From assembly GCA_964480425.1 (NCBI GenBank), contig CAYZPY010000044.1, positions 1 through 16,853 on the forward strand: a stretch of 16,853 bases of DNA. Reading direction: 5' to 3'. Origin of the DNA: CAYYMD01 sp964480425 (GTDB lineage: Bacteria > Planctomycetota > Phycisphaerae > SM23-33). The notes below the pieces were generated by a model. That model searched no databases. It was given only the letters and a program-made list of their open reading frames with translations, and was not told the origin of the DNA. Of this stretch, positions 1 to 6,996 are shown piece after piece (within the stretch, counting starts at the first letter, position 1; each line of letters begins with the position of its first letter). The position numbers and the translations under genes are program-made.

Positions 1-548
1 GCGATCATCATCGAGCCCATGCGTGCTGCTCCGCGCGGCATGCCCGAGACGCTGATGGGCAGGACGGCGTCGAGAATCTCCGGCGCCTGCGGACCGCACA
101 CGCAAAGGTGCGTGGTCTTTTCGGTCTGGTCGTCGATTTTGACGTTCATGCCGCCGGCCTGGCGCCGGAGGTGGTCCAGAATTTTGCCGCGGTTGCACGC
201 CGCCACGGTCAGCACCCAGAACCGCGACAGGCGGATGACGAATCCGTCGGCCAGTATGCCGCCTTTTTCGTTCAACAACAGAGTGTAGACGGCGGTGTCG
301 TCCTCCTGGCCGATCGTGTCCGTGGTGCATACTTTGTTGAGTATCGCGTGTGCGTCGCCGCCGCGGATGCGGATTCGCCCCAGGTGAGTGATGTCGAATA
401 TGCCCGCGCGCCGCCGCACAGCGGTCACTTCGTCGAGCACGCCGCCGTAACTAAGCGGTATCTCCCAGCCGGAGACCTCCGTCATCTTCGCCTCCAGTGC
501 CAGATGGTTATTATAGAGGGCGGATTGCAGTTTGTTATCCTCAGACAT
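1..548 (-). CDS. gcvT: Aminomethyltransferase (glycine cleavage T protein), 3' end missing
   Basis: The first 182 residues are present; the gene runs off the left edge. GcvT takes the aminomethyl group from lipoylated H protein and transfers the one-carbon unit to tetrahydrofolate, releasing ammonia. Seen: an early SGWEIPLSYGG block, then RRRAGIFDITHLGRIRIRG, matching the RxxxGxFDxSHxG motif of GcvT and YgfZ proteins with I-T-H replacing the usual V/M-S-H, followed by the folate-binding region (YTLLLNEKGGILADGFVIRL). The start is ATG at 548, with an in-frame TAA directly upstream, so no longer start is possible. No Shine-Dalgarno is obvious. It lies 31 bases downstream of the DUF72 gene on the same strand and is probably co-transcribed with it. 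A YgfZ-like folate protein is the alternative, but the N-terminal layout fits GcvT better. Confidence 0.88.
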   Translation of the reverse strand, partial: MSEDNKLQSALYNNHLALEAKMTEVSGWEIPLSYGGVLDEVTAVRRRAGIFDITHLGRIRIRGGDAHAILNKVCTTDTIGQEDDTAVYTLLLNEKGGILADGFVIRLSRFWVLTVAACNRGKILDHLRRQAGGMNVKIDDQTEKTTHLCVCGPQAPEILDAVLPISVSGMPRGAARMGSMMI

Positions 549-579
549 TTATGGCGTCTATTTAACGGATGCGGGATTG

Positions 580-1305
580 CTATTGTCCAACGTATTTTTT
601 CAACTGGAGCGCGTTTTTTATGGCGTATGTGTGCATGTCGTTGTTGAAGTATGCATAGACATCCCGGCCGGCGCAGAGGTCCTTTTTGATTTTATCTGCC
701 TCGGCCTTCATCCTCTGCCAGGGGTAGCGGCTGGCGTATCGCTCGCCCGGGCCGTGGTATCGCAGGTAAATCCAGTCAGCCGTGACGACCCGTGGATGGT
801 CCTTAATTAAATCGTGCACGACCAGCGCGGCATTGTGCCGGCGCAGCACGTGATAAATCTCGTCACACAGCCAGTCCTCATTGCGGAACTCCACCGCCCA
901 GCGGTAGTCTGACGGACACAGCATCAAAAAATCTTCCAGGCGGGCAGCGTCGGCCCTTAACCTCGGAGGCAGTTGAACGAGAATAGGCCCGAGTTTGCCG
1001 CCGAGATTGTCCACCGCCGCCAGGAACGAATCCAGCAGGTCGCCGCAGTCGAGCAGGCGCTTGCGGTGGGTTATCAGGCGGTTGAGTTTCATCACGAAGC
1101 AAAAGCCCCTCGGCGTGCGCCTCCGCCAGGAGATGCACACGTTTTCGCGCGGCATGTGGTAGAAACTGCTGTTGAGCTCGACCGTGTCGAAATGTTCGCT
1201 GTAATACTCCAACCGGCGACTCTGCGGAACGTCCGCGGGATAGAAGACCTTATTCCAGTGCCCGTAGGTGAATCCCGAGGTGCCGACTTTTACCTTGCCT
1301 GCCAT
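580..1305 (-). CDS. DUF72 (YecE-like) family protein
   Basis: A 241-residue DUF72 protein, normal length for the family. Its members adopt a TIM-barrel fold; the biochemical role is unknown. Seen: VKVGTSGFTYGHWNKVFYP at the N-terminus (the GTSGW/F..W...FYP signature), then FDTVELNSSFYHMP (family motif VELNxTFY.lP), FCFVMKLNRLITH (F.F..K..r.iTH), LGPILVQLPP (lg.iL.QlPp), WAVEFRNEDWL (.a.EfRh.sW) and the C-terminal YFNNDMHTYAIKNA (yFnNd..g.Av.nA). All family blocks occur in order, so the gene is intact. ATG at 1305 follows a weak purine-rich stretch (AAAGGCGAAAG). It is the first gene of a likely two-gene unit with gcvT and is divergent from the YlbF gene. Confidence 0.9.
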   Translation of the reverse strand: MAGKVKVGTSGFTYGHWNKVFYPADVPQSRRLEYYSEHFDTVELNSSFYHMPRENVCISWRRRTPRGFCFVMKLNRLITHRKRLLDCGDLLDSFLAAVDNLGGKLGPILVQLPPRLRADAARLEDFLMLCPSDYRWAVEFRNEDWLCDEIYHVLRRHNAALVVHDLIKDHPRVVTADWIYLRYHGPGERYASRYPWQRMKAEADKIKKDLCAGRDVYAYFNNDMHTYAIKNALQLKKYVGQ

Positions 1306-1331
1306 GACTTTCGCCTTTCGTATAAACCCCG

Positions 1332-1360
1332 TGTGGCAAAATTCTCACAGGAATTATATT
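1332..1360 (+). promoter_or_regulatory. Possible promoter for the YlbF-family gene
   Basis: A GTGGCA (1333-1338) and TATATT (1355-1360) pair with a 16-base spacer lies about 40 bases before the ATG at 1399, in the gap between divergent genes. The -10 matches the sigma-70 consensus at 5 of 6 bases and the -35 at 4 of 6. It is a sequence match only. Confidence 0.3.
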
Positions 1361-1398
1361 ATGTCGGACGCTTGCAAAAACATCGCTGGGAGAATGTC

Positions 1399-1767
1399 AT
1401 GGAACAGATAACGGAATTGGCCGAGAAACTCGGCAAGGCGATAGCGGAATCGCCCCAGGCAAAACGCATGGAAAAGTCCCGCCAGGCGCTTCATGAAAAA
1501 CCCGAACTGGAAAAGACCCTCAAAGACTACCAGGACCAGAGCGACAAGATAGCCCGGCTCCAGCGCGACCAGAAGCCCATCGAGCCCGAGGACAAGCACC
1601 GCCTGGAGGACCTTCAAAACAATCTGCTGGCCGCGGATGAATTCAAGGAATTAACCGCCGCACAGGTCGAATACGTGGACCTTATGCGCAAGGTCAACCA
1701 GGCCATCAGCAAATACATGGTCGAGCAGGAAGTCCCCGGCGCCAAAAGCCCTCCGGCGGCGCAGTAA
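1399..1767 (+). CDS. YlbF/YmcA-type (DUF964) helical protein
   Basis: A 122-residue, almost fully helical and charged protein. Seen: AEKLGKAIAESPQAKRMEKSRQAL, the usual opening of the YlbF/YmcA family (A.eLg..i..s.....y..a...), then a long heptad-like helix and a closing region ending VNQAISKYMVEQEV, followed by an Ala/Pro tail. In Bacillus, family members assist RNase Y-dependent mRNA processing; in Gram-negative lineages the role is not settled. ATG at 1399 is chosen because GGGAG (1387-1391) sits 7 bases upstream and homology starts here; the same frame is open far upstream but only as the antisense of the DUF72 gene. The gene stands alone and converges on the YhaM-type exoribonuclease gene. 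That neighbour is also an RNA-turnover type of protein, which is suggestive only. Confidence 0.8.
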   Translation: MEQITELAEKLGKAIAESPQAKRMEKSRQALHEKPELEKTLKDYQDQSDKIARLQRDQKPIEPEDKHRLEDLQNNLLAADEFKELTAAQVEYVDLMRKVNQAISKYMVEQEVPGAKSPPAAQ

Positions 1768-1802
1768 AGTCAAGACGTGCACGCTCGCACCTATGGCACA
1801 AT

Positions 1803-1871
1803 CTTGCGGTCGTGGCTCGCAAGAAGCGCACGCCGTAGTTTTTAATCCCGATACATCGGGACGACCGCAAG
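1803..1871. repeat. Nested inverted repeat between convergent genes
   Basis: Perfect 11-base arms, CTTGCGGTCGT (1803-1813) and ACGACCGCAAG (1861-1871), enclose a second perfect inverted repeat, TCCCGAT (1846-1852) and ATCGGGA (1855-1861). A third pairing is also possible: CTTGCG (1803-1808) with CGCAAG (1818-1823). There is no U-run, so a classical intrinsic terminator is not supported. It lies between the stops of the YlbF gene (1767) and the exoribonuclease gene (1923) and may protect or end both transcripts, or be a dispersed palindromic element. Confidence 0.6.
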
Positions 1872-1922
1872 CAAGCGGGCAAACCGTTCAATTAACACAT
1901 AAAACTTCATAAACCCAACGGT

Positions 1923-2915
1923 TCAATCCGAGCTGTCGCTCGTTTCCCCGCTGTGCTTGTAGATTCGGGTCTCCAGCGACCGCATGTACGAGGTGAAGGA
2001 CGACTCGGCGTCGGGATCGGAGGCGATGGCATTGAGCGTCATGTACATCTTGGCGTCGAGGTTGTCTATGTAGTGCAGGAAGTACGCCTCGGGAATGGCC
2101 GGCAGCTTGGGCGAGCCGAATTCCATTATCCCGTGGTGCGAGAGGATTATGTGCTGAAGCAGCTCCAGCGTGCGCCGGGGGAACGGTTCGGATGTTTCCT
2201 CGGCTACCCGGCGCGCCTTTTCCTCGACCATTAGCACGCCGATGGTGATGTGTCCCAGGAGTTGCCCGCGATCGGTGTAGTTTATTGCGGTGTCGGCCGA
2301 GAGTTCCTCTATCTTGCCCACGTCGTGCAGCAGGACACCTGCCAGCACGAGGTCGGCGTTGAGTTTGGGATACAGCGGCATCAGGGCCTTTGCGGCCTTT
2401 GCCATCGCCAGCGTGTGCTCCAGCAGCCCACCGATGAACGGGTTGTGCATCTTCAGCGCGGCAGGGGCGCGCTTGAAGGCGGCCACGAAATCCCTGTCGT
2501 CGGCGAAATTTTTGACGAGCATTCTCAGCGAGGGGTCCTTTATGTCTCGCAGTATTTCCAGCAGTTCCGCCCACATTGCCTCGATGTCCAGTTCGGTGGT
2601 TGGCATGAACTGGGCGACGTCGATTTTCTCGGCCGGGCACGGCCGGCACGCGTCGATGACCAACTGGAGATTTCCGCGGTAGTCTTCGGTTCGTCCCTTG
2701 ACCCGCAGGAAACCGCCGGTGGGTATGGAGTTGAAAATCGCCTCCGACGCACGCCACATTCTGGCCGGAATCTTCCCGCTGCGATCGGCCAGCGTGCAGG
2801 CGATGTACAGGTCGCCCGAGCGGGTCGTGCGGAGGTCTTTCTCGCTGACCAGGAACACCTCGTCGAGCGTCTCGCCGGCCTGGAGCTGGTTGATGAATCG
2901 TCTGGTGGAATTCAT
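1923..2915 (-). CDS. yhaM: YhaM-type 3'-5' exoribonuclease (OB fold + HD domain)
   Basis: A 330-residue protein matching the YhaM family of metal-dependent 3'-to-5' exoribonucleases. Seen: an N-terminal OB-fold region at about 18-90 (VFLVSEKDLRTTRSGDLYIACTL..., then FLRVKGRTEDYRGNLQLVI), a helical linker, and an HD phosphohydrolase domain from about 160. Candidate metal-binding residues are H167 (GGLLEHT), the HD pair H197-D198 (LLHDVGK), H255 and H260-H261 (LLQHIILSHHG), and D284 (HYIDNLDAK). The tail is Ser/Asp-rich. The start is ATG at 2915; there is no Shine-Dalgarno, and a good -10 lies only 6 bases upstream, suggesting a leaderless message. It is divergent from proS with overlapping promoters. 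A CMP-binding factor or nucleotidohydrolase activity cannot be excluded, but OB plus HD in this order is the YhaM layout. Confidence 0.88.
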   Translation of the reverse strand: MNSTRRFINQLQAGETLDEVFLVSEKDLRTTRSGDLYIACTLADRSGKIPARMWRASEAIFNSIPTGGFLRVKGRTEDYRGNLQLVIDACRPCPAEKIDVAQFMPTTELDIEAMWAELLEILRDIKDPSLRMLVKNFADDRDFVAAFKRAPAALKMHNPFIGGLLEHTLAMAKAAKALMPLYPKLNADLVLAGVLLHDVGKIEELSADTAINYTDRGQLLGHITIGVLMVEEKARRVAEETSEPFPRRTLELLQHIILSHHGIMEFGSPKLPAIPEAYFLHYIDNLDAKMYMTLNAIASDPDAESSFTSYMRSLETRIYKHSGETSDSSD

Positions 2916-2921
2916 GCGGAC

Positions 2922-2950
2922 ATTCTACCAGCGTCGACGAAGATTGAAAA
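2922..2950 (-). promoter_or_regulatory. Promoter for the exoribonuclease gene, leaderless geometry
   Basis: On the minus strand, TTTTCA (2945-2950), a 17-base spacer and TAGAAT (2922-2927). The -10 ends 6 bases before the A of the ATG at 2915, so the expected start site falls on or next to the start codon. The -35 overlaps the -35 of the opposing proS promoter. Confidence 0.5.
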
Positions 2951-2972
2951 TGTCCAATTCTGCGGGTATAAG
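2944..2972 (+). promoter_or_regulatory. Promoter for proS
   Basis: TTGAAA (2944-2949), exactly 17 bases, then TATAAG (2967-2972); each hexamer matches the consensus at 5 of 6 positions. The expected start site is near 2979, giving a leader of about 50 bases before the ATG at 3028. This promoter lies in the left arm of the scaffold. Confidence 0.55.
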
Positions 2973-3027
2973 CGTTGCGCGGAAACCGGCCGTTGGACCG
3001 GATAATCAACAGCCACGAGGAGACAAA

Positions 3028-4899
3028 ATGCGACGCACGAAATTACTGGCGCCCACCGTAAAGGAAGTCCCCGCCGAGGCGGAGATACCTTCCCACCGCC
3101 TGATGATCCGCGCCGGTTTCATCCGCAAGGTCGCCAGCGGCACGTACACGTACCTGCCGCTTGGATGGCGATCGCTGCGGAAGATTATCGCGATCGTCCG
3201 CCGGGAGATGGACGCCGCCGGCGCACAGGAAATTCTCATGCCGGCGCTTCAGCCGCTGGAACTGTGGCAGAAGACCGGGCGCGACGCCGACTACGGGCAG
3301 ACCATGTGCCGCTTCACCGACCGCCACGGACGCATCAACGTGCTCGCCCCAACCGCCGAAGAGGTCGTCACCACGCTGGTCGCCGGGGAAGTCAACTCAT
3401 ACAAACAACTACCGCTGAATCTCTACCAGATACAGGTAAAATTCAGGGACGAGATAAGGCCCAGGNNNNNNNNNNTGGCCCCGACGGCGGAGGAAGTCGT
3501 CACCTCCCTGGCCGCCGGAGAGATCTCCAGCTACAAGCAACTGCCGATCAACCTGTATCAGATCAGTTTTAAATTCCGGGACGAGTTTCGCCCGCGGTTC
3601 GGCGTGCTTCGCAGCCGCGAGTTCATCATGAAGGACGCCTACAGTTTCGACGCGGGCCTCGATGGGCTGGAGGAGTCTTACCGCAGGATGTACGAGGCCT
3701 ACCGGCGCATCTTCGACGCCTGCGGACTGAAGTACGTTGTCGTCGAGGCCGAGTCCGGGCCGATAGGGGGCTCGGCCAGCCACGAGTTCATGGTCGCCTG
3801 CGACAGCGGGGAGGACGTCATCGTCCACACCGGGGATTACTCCTACGCGGCAAACATAGAAAAAGCCGAGATAGACCCCCTCCCGCCCGCTGACAATCTC
3901 CAGCGTAAGAAAGTCGCTCCGATGGAAAAAGTCCACACGCCCGGCGTGGGAACAATCGAGGCGGTGTGCGCATTCCTTGGAACCAGACCGGACGAGATGA
4001 TTAAAACCATCATTTATACCGGCGGCGACGGTGCCGTGGCGGCGCTGGTCCGCGGCGACCACGAGATTAACGAAAGCAAGCTCGCCCGCTGGGCGGGCGC
4101 GGACCATCTGGAACTTGCCGATGAGCAGGCGATTACAAAATTCTCCGGCGCCGACGTGGGCTTTGCCGGTCCGATGGGCCTGGTCGAAAAGGTAAACAAA
4201 TTCGTCGTCGATCATGCGGTTGCGGCGATGGCCTGCGGCGTGACCGGCGCCAATCAGACCGATTACCACGTCCGCAACGTGGTCCCCGGACGCGACTTCC
4301 CGCTGGAAGGCGATAACGTCATAGTTGCCGACATCCGCAACGCGGCCGAGGGCGATACGCACCAGGGCCGGCCGCTGGTGTTCTCCCGCGGGATAGAAGT
4401 GGGGCACGTGTTCAAACTCGGCGACAAGTACAGCAAGGCCCTGGGAGCGACGTTCCTGGATGAGAACGGCCTGGAGGTTTCCTGCATGATGGGCTGCTAC
4501 GGCATCGGCGTCAACCGCATACTGGCCGGGGCTATCGAGATGTATCACGACAAGCACGGCTGCGTGCTCCCGGCGTCGATAGCGCCGTTCGAGGCGGTCG
4601 TCCTGCCGCTGAACAACGACGACCGGCAGGTGGTCTCCACGGCGCAGAAGATATACGAAGACCTGCTGTCCGGCGGCGCCGACGTGCTCATAGACGATCG
4701 GGACGCGCGTCCGGGCGTAAAATTCAAGGACGCGGACTTGATCGGTATTCCCGTGCAGGTGGTCGTAGGTAATCGCGGTCTGAAGGAAGGCAAGGTCGAG
4801 ATAAAGCGTCGCACGGCCGCAGAACCGCAGAAGGTGCCCGCTGCCGACGCCGCCGGCGCCGCCTTGCAAATGGTGGAGGAGTTTGAAATTAACGGTTAG
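3028..4899 (+). CDS. proS: Prolyl-tRNA synthetase, interrupted by a scaffold gap with duplicated flanks
   Basis: A class II enzyme that charges tRNA-Pro. Start ATG at 3028 with AGGAG (3018-3022) 5 bases upstream. Seen: N-terminal catalytic part (RAGFIRKVASGTYTYLPLG), motif 2 (KFRDEFRPRFGVLRSREFIMKD), an inserted YbaK-like editing domain in the middle (conserved tail block MGLVEKVNKFVVD), motif 3 (CYGIGVNRILAGAIE) and a C-terminal anticodon-binding domain (VLIDDRDARPGVKFKDADLIG). The frame translates to 623 residues, but 40 residues before the Ns at 3466-3475 repeat in diverged form just after them (PTAEEVVT... to ...FRDE-RPR). Removing one copy and the gap gives about 579, the usual length of bacterial editing-domain ProRS. 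The gene as written is thus an artificial joint of two homologous genes, not a real 623-residue protein. Confidence 0.93.
   Translation: MRRTKLLAPTVKEVPAEAEIPSHRLMIRAGFIRKVASGTYTYLPLGWRSLRKIIAIVRREMDAAGAQEILMPALQPLELWQKTGRDADYGQTMCRFTDRHGRINVLAPTAEEVVTTLVAGEVNSYKQLPLNLYQIQVKFRDEIRPRXXXXAPTAEEVVTSLAAGEISSYKQLPINLYQISFKFRDEFRPRFGVLRSREFIMKDAYSFDAGLDGLEESYRRMYEAYRRIFDACGLKYVVVEAESGPIGGSASHEFMVACDSGEDVIVHTGDYSYAANIEKAEIDPLPPADNLQRKKVAPMEKVHTPGVGTIEAVCAFLGTRPDEMIKTIIYTGGDGAVAALVRGDHEINESKLARWAGADHLELADEQAITKFSGADVGFAGPMGLVEKVNKFVVDHAVAAMACGVTGANQTDYHVRNVVPGRDFPLEGDNVIVADIRNAAEGDTHQGRPLVFSRGIEVGHVFKLGDKYSKALGATFLDENGLEVSCMMGCYGIGVNRILAGAIEMYHDKHGCVLPASIAPFEAVVLPLNNDDRQVVSTAQKIYEDLLSGGADVLIDDRDARPGVKFKDADLIGIPVQVVVGNRGLKEGKVEIKRRTAAEPQKVPAADAAGAALQMVEEFEING
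3466..3475. other. Assembly gap (10 Ns) inside proS
   Basis: Ten N bases join two contig ends. Bases 3346-3465 before the gap and 3478-3597 after it encode the same 40 residues of ProRS but differ at 36 of 120 bases and 8 of 40 residues. The gap length happens to keep the reading frame. Confidence 0.97.
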
Positions 4900-4931
4900 T
4901 GGGTCAGAGGTAACAAGTTATACCCGCCTAC

Positions 4932-4969
4932 CTGCTGTAAGCAGTAAGGGATTAAAGGTTTATAACCTT
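4932..4969 (+). other. Two short hairpins ahead of the acyltransferase start
   Basis: CTGCT (4932-4936) can pair with AGCAG (4940-4944), and AAGGTT (4955-4960) with AACCTT (4964-4969). The second ends 9 bases before the ATG at 4979, near where a ribosome would bind. A role is not shown. Confidence 0.3.
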
Positions 4970-4978
4970 GGAACGGAT

Positions 4979-5914
4979 ATGTCACGGCGTAGAAACAGGG
5001 TAATCGACTACATGCAGTACATCGCGTTGCGTCTGTTCTCGATGTTCGTGCACATGTTTCCGGTTCGGGTGAATTATCACACGGCCCGGCTGATGGGCGA
5101 CATGATTTATTATTTTGACCGCAGACACAGGCATCGCGCGGCAGAGCATTTGCGCAGGAGTTTCCCCGACTGGAGCGAGCGGAAGATTTTGCGCGTCGCC
5201 CGCGAGTCGCTGCGCGAACTGACGTATCTCGGCCTGGAGGTGCTCTTTACGCCGCGGATGATAACGCCATACCGCTGGCGTCGGCACGTGCGGCTGGCGA
5301 ACATGGACCAGGCGCTCCGCCTGCTCATCGAGCGCCCCAGCGGACTTATTTTCGTCAGCGGTCATTTCGGCAACTGGGAGGTGGTCGGGTACATAATGGC
5401 CACGCTTGGCTTCCCGACGGTGTCGGTGGCCAGGCCGCTGGACAACAAATACGTCAACGATTACATAATGGGCGTTCGCGAGCGCACGGGCCAGAGCATC
5501 CTGCACAAAAAGGGCGCCACGCAATCGGTTGACGACATACTCGCCTCCGGCGGGGCGCTGTCGTTCATCGCCGATCAGGACGCCGGTCCCAAGGGCGTGT
5601 TTGCGGACTTTTTCCACCGTCCGGCCAGCACGTACAAGTCGATCGGTCTGCTGGCGATGCGGCACCGCACGCCGATTATCGTTGGCTACGGCAAGCGCCT
5701 GGCGGAGGATTACCGGTTCGAGATCGGCATCCAGCGCATAATCTATCCCGGGCAGTGGGACGACAAGGACGACCCGCTGAAGTGGATCACCCAGCAGTAC
5801 ACGACGTCGCTGGAGGAGGTGATCCGCCGGAGCCCCGGGCAGTACCTGTGGGTCCATCGTCGCTGGAAACACCGACCCGACGGCACCAGGGCGACGCCGG
5901 ACGGGATAGCGTAA
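4979..5914 (+). CDS. Lipid A biosynthesis-type lauroyl acyltransferase (LpxL/HtrB family)
   Basis: A 311-residue membrane-associated acyltransferase of the LpxL/HtrB family, which adds secondary acyl chains to Kdo-lipid A or related glycolipids. Seen: an N-terminal hydrophobic stretch (about 12-30), the catalytic HX4E motif SGHFGNWEVVG (H129, E134), FIADQDAGPKGVFADFF (197-212, the D/E-Q-x-G block) and the C-terminal WVHRRWKHRP (291-300) typical of the family. The ATG at 4979 is preferred over an in-frame ATG at 4883 that would overlap proS by 17 bases and add a non-homologous leader. Ribosome-binding signal is modest. It follows proS after 79 bases and may share its transcript. Presence of such a gene supports an outer membrane with lipid A-like lipids. 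Confidence 0.88.
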   Translation: MSRRRNRVIDYMQYIALRLFSMFVHMFPVRVNYHTARLMGDMIYYFDRRHRHRAAEHLRRSFPDWSERKILRVARESLRELTYLGLEVLFTPRMITPYRWRRHVRLANMDQALRLLIERPSGLIFVSGHFGNWEVVGYIMATLGFPTVSVARPLDNKYVNDYIMGVRERTGQSILHKKGATQSVDDILASGGALSFIADQDAGPKGVFADFFHRPASTYKSIGLLAMRHRTPIIVGYGKRLAEDYRFEIGIQRIIYPGQWDDKDDPLKWITQQYTTSLEEVIRRSPGQYLWVHRRWKHRPDGTRATPDGIA

Positions 5915-5924
5915 CCGTAATCGT

Positions 5925-6932
5925 TCACCATCGCTTGGACAGACCCGCGCCGACGAGTCCCGTGGAGGGGTCGGTTATAGGCACCAGGTCCATGCCCAAG
6001 ACTTTCGCGCGGTGGTTCTCCCAGACGGTGTGCCCGATTACTATACCGATAATCGCGCCGGAAATGACGTCCGAAAAATCGTGATTGCGCGCATCGACCC
6101 TCTCGTATCCGACGTACGACGCGAAGGCGTACAGCGGCACGCCGACGAGCGGACCGTAGGCCTTGTACATGACCGTGGCGAAGCAGAAACTGCTGGAGGT
6201 GTGCCCGCTGGGCCAGCCGAACTTGCCCCCGTTGGGCACCTCGCTGCGTACCAGACCCTTCAGCGCCAGTGTGGTGACGCCGTTTATCGCCAGGGCGTTG
6301 AGCAGGGTTTTGGACACCTCGTAGTTTTTCGTGTCCTGCCTGGCCAGGGATGTAAAATACATAGCCCCTGCCACGGCGAAATGGGCGCCGGGATTGCCGC
6401 CCACGTCGCCGACGGTGTCCCAGAACGTGTTCAGCTGCGAGCCATGTTTGGTGTAGTGATCCTCGACCTTGTCGTCGGCGTCTGAGGCGGCCAGGGCGAT
6501 TCCCGTGGCCCCGGCAAGACCCATTCCGATAAGCCCGACCTCGTCAGTAAAGGCGGCCCTGGCGTCGTCCCATATTGTGGCCGGCAACTCCTTGGCGTCG
6601 CGCCCGAAGCTTCGCCAGAAGTCGCCCGGATACGCCGGACCGCGACGCTTGGACCAGGGGACGTATCGTCTTTGCGCCTCGCCTTGTCCGGCGTTATTCT
6701 CGCCGTCATCGGTGCGTGTGCGGAGATCGTCTGCGGCCGCCAGCCACAGCGGGGCGTTCCCACCGGGCGCGTCGGTGCGCGTGCGTGACTCGCCGGCCGC
6801 AAGAGCAGGGGAGGATGATAATTCGTAATCCTTCAGGCCGTCTTCAAAGAGAGCCGCCGGGTTCGGCGACGAGGAACATCCGCACAAAGCAACGGCCGCA
6901 CTAAGAGCCAGACTTATGGGCCACCTTAGCAT
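5925..6932 (-). CDS. PAP2-superfamily phosphatase, lipoprotein
   Basis: A 335-residue PAP2 (type 2 phosphatidic acid phosphatase) protein with a lipoprotein signal: hydrophobic stretch then L-C-G-C, with Cys19 as the lipidated residue. Residues 20-110 are polar, Arg/Gly-rich and probably disordered. The phosphatase core follows: a reduced motif 1 (KGLVRSEVP, lacking the standard R-P ending), motif 2 WPSGHTSSSF (PSGH at 241-244) and motif 3 ERVDARNHDFSDVISG (His at about 284), so the catalytic histidines are present. The start at 6932 has a strong GAGGTGG eight bases or so upstream; an upstream in-frame start at 7040 would lie within thiC. It is 64 bases downstream of thiC on the same strand and could be read from the thiC promoter. 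Likely substrates are lipid phosphates or diphosphates at the cell envelope, unproven. Confidence 0.85.
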   Translation of the reverse strand: MLRWPISLALSAAVALCGCSSSPNPAALFEDGLKDYELSSSPALAAGESRTRTDAPGGNAPLWLAAADDLRTRTDDGENNAGQGEAQRRYVPWSKRRGPAYPGDFWRSFGRDAKELPATIWDDARAAFTDEVGLIGMGLAGATGIALAASDADDKVEDHYTKHGSQLNTFWDTVGDVGGNPGAHFAVAGAMYFTSLARQDTKNYEVSKTLLNALAINGVTTLALKGLVRSEVPNGGKFGWPSGHTSSSFCFATVMYKAYGPLVGVPLYAFASYVGYERVDARNHDFSDVISGAIIGIVIGHTVWENHRAKVLGMDLVPITDPSTGLVGAGLSKRW

Positions 6933-6996
6933 TGCAAACCACCTCGATAATCGAAACACCACGCCCCAAGATATAAGATTCGCCCTCCGATTGCAT

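Noticed and set aside
973..1398. Long N-terminal extension of the YlbF-family frame
   Set aside because: It is antisense to the DUF72 gene; homology and a Shine-Dalgarno both place the start at 1399.
1888..3009. 373-codon minus-strand frame overlapping the exoribonuclease gene
   Set aside because: It is the neighbouring frame of the YhaM-type gene, Arg/His/Pro-rich as expected for a GC-rich shadow.
3409..4869. 486-codon minus-strand frame opposite proS
   Set aside because: It is a shadow of a GC-rich gene: it crosses the N gap, has no family motif, and proS is certain.
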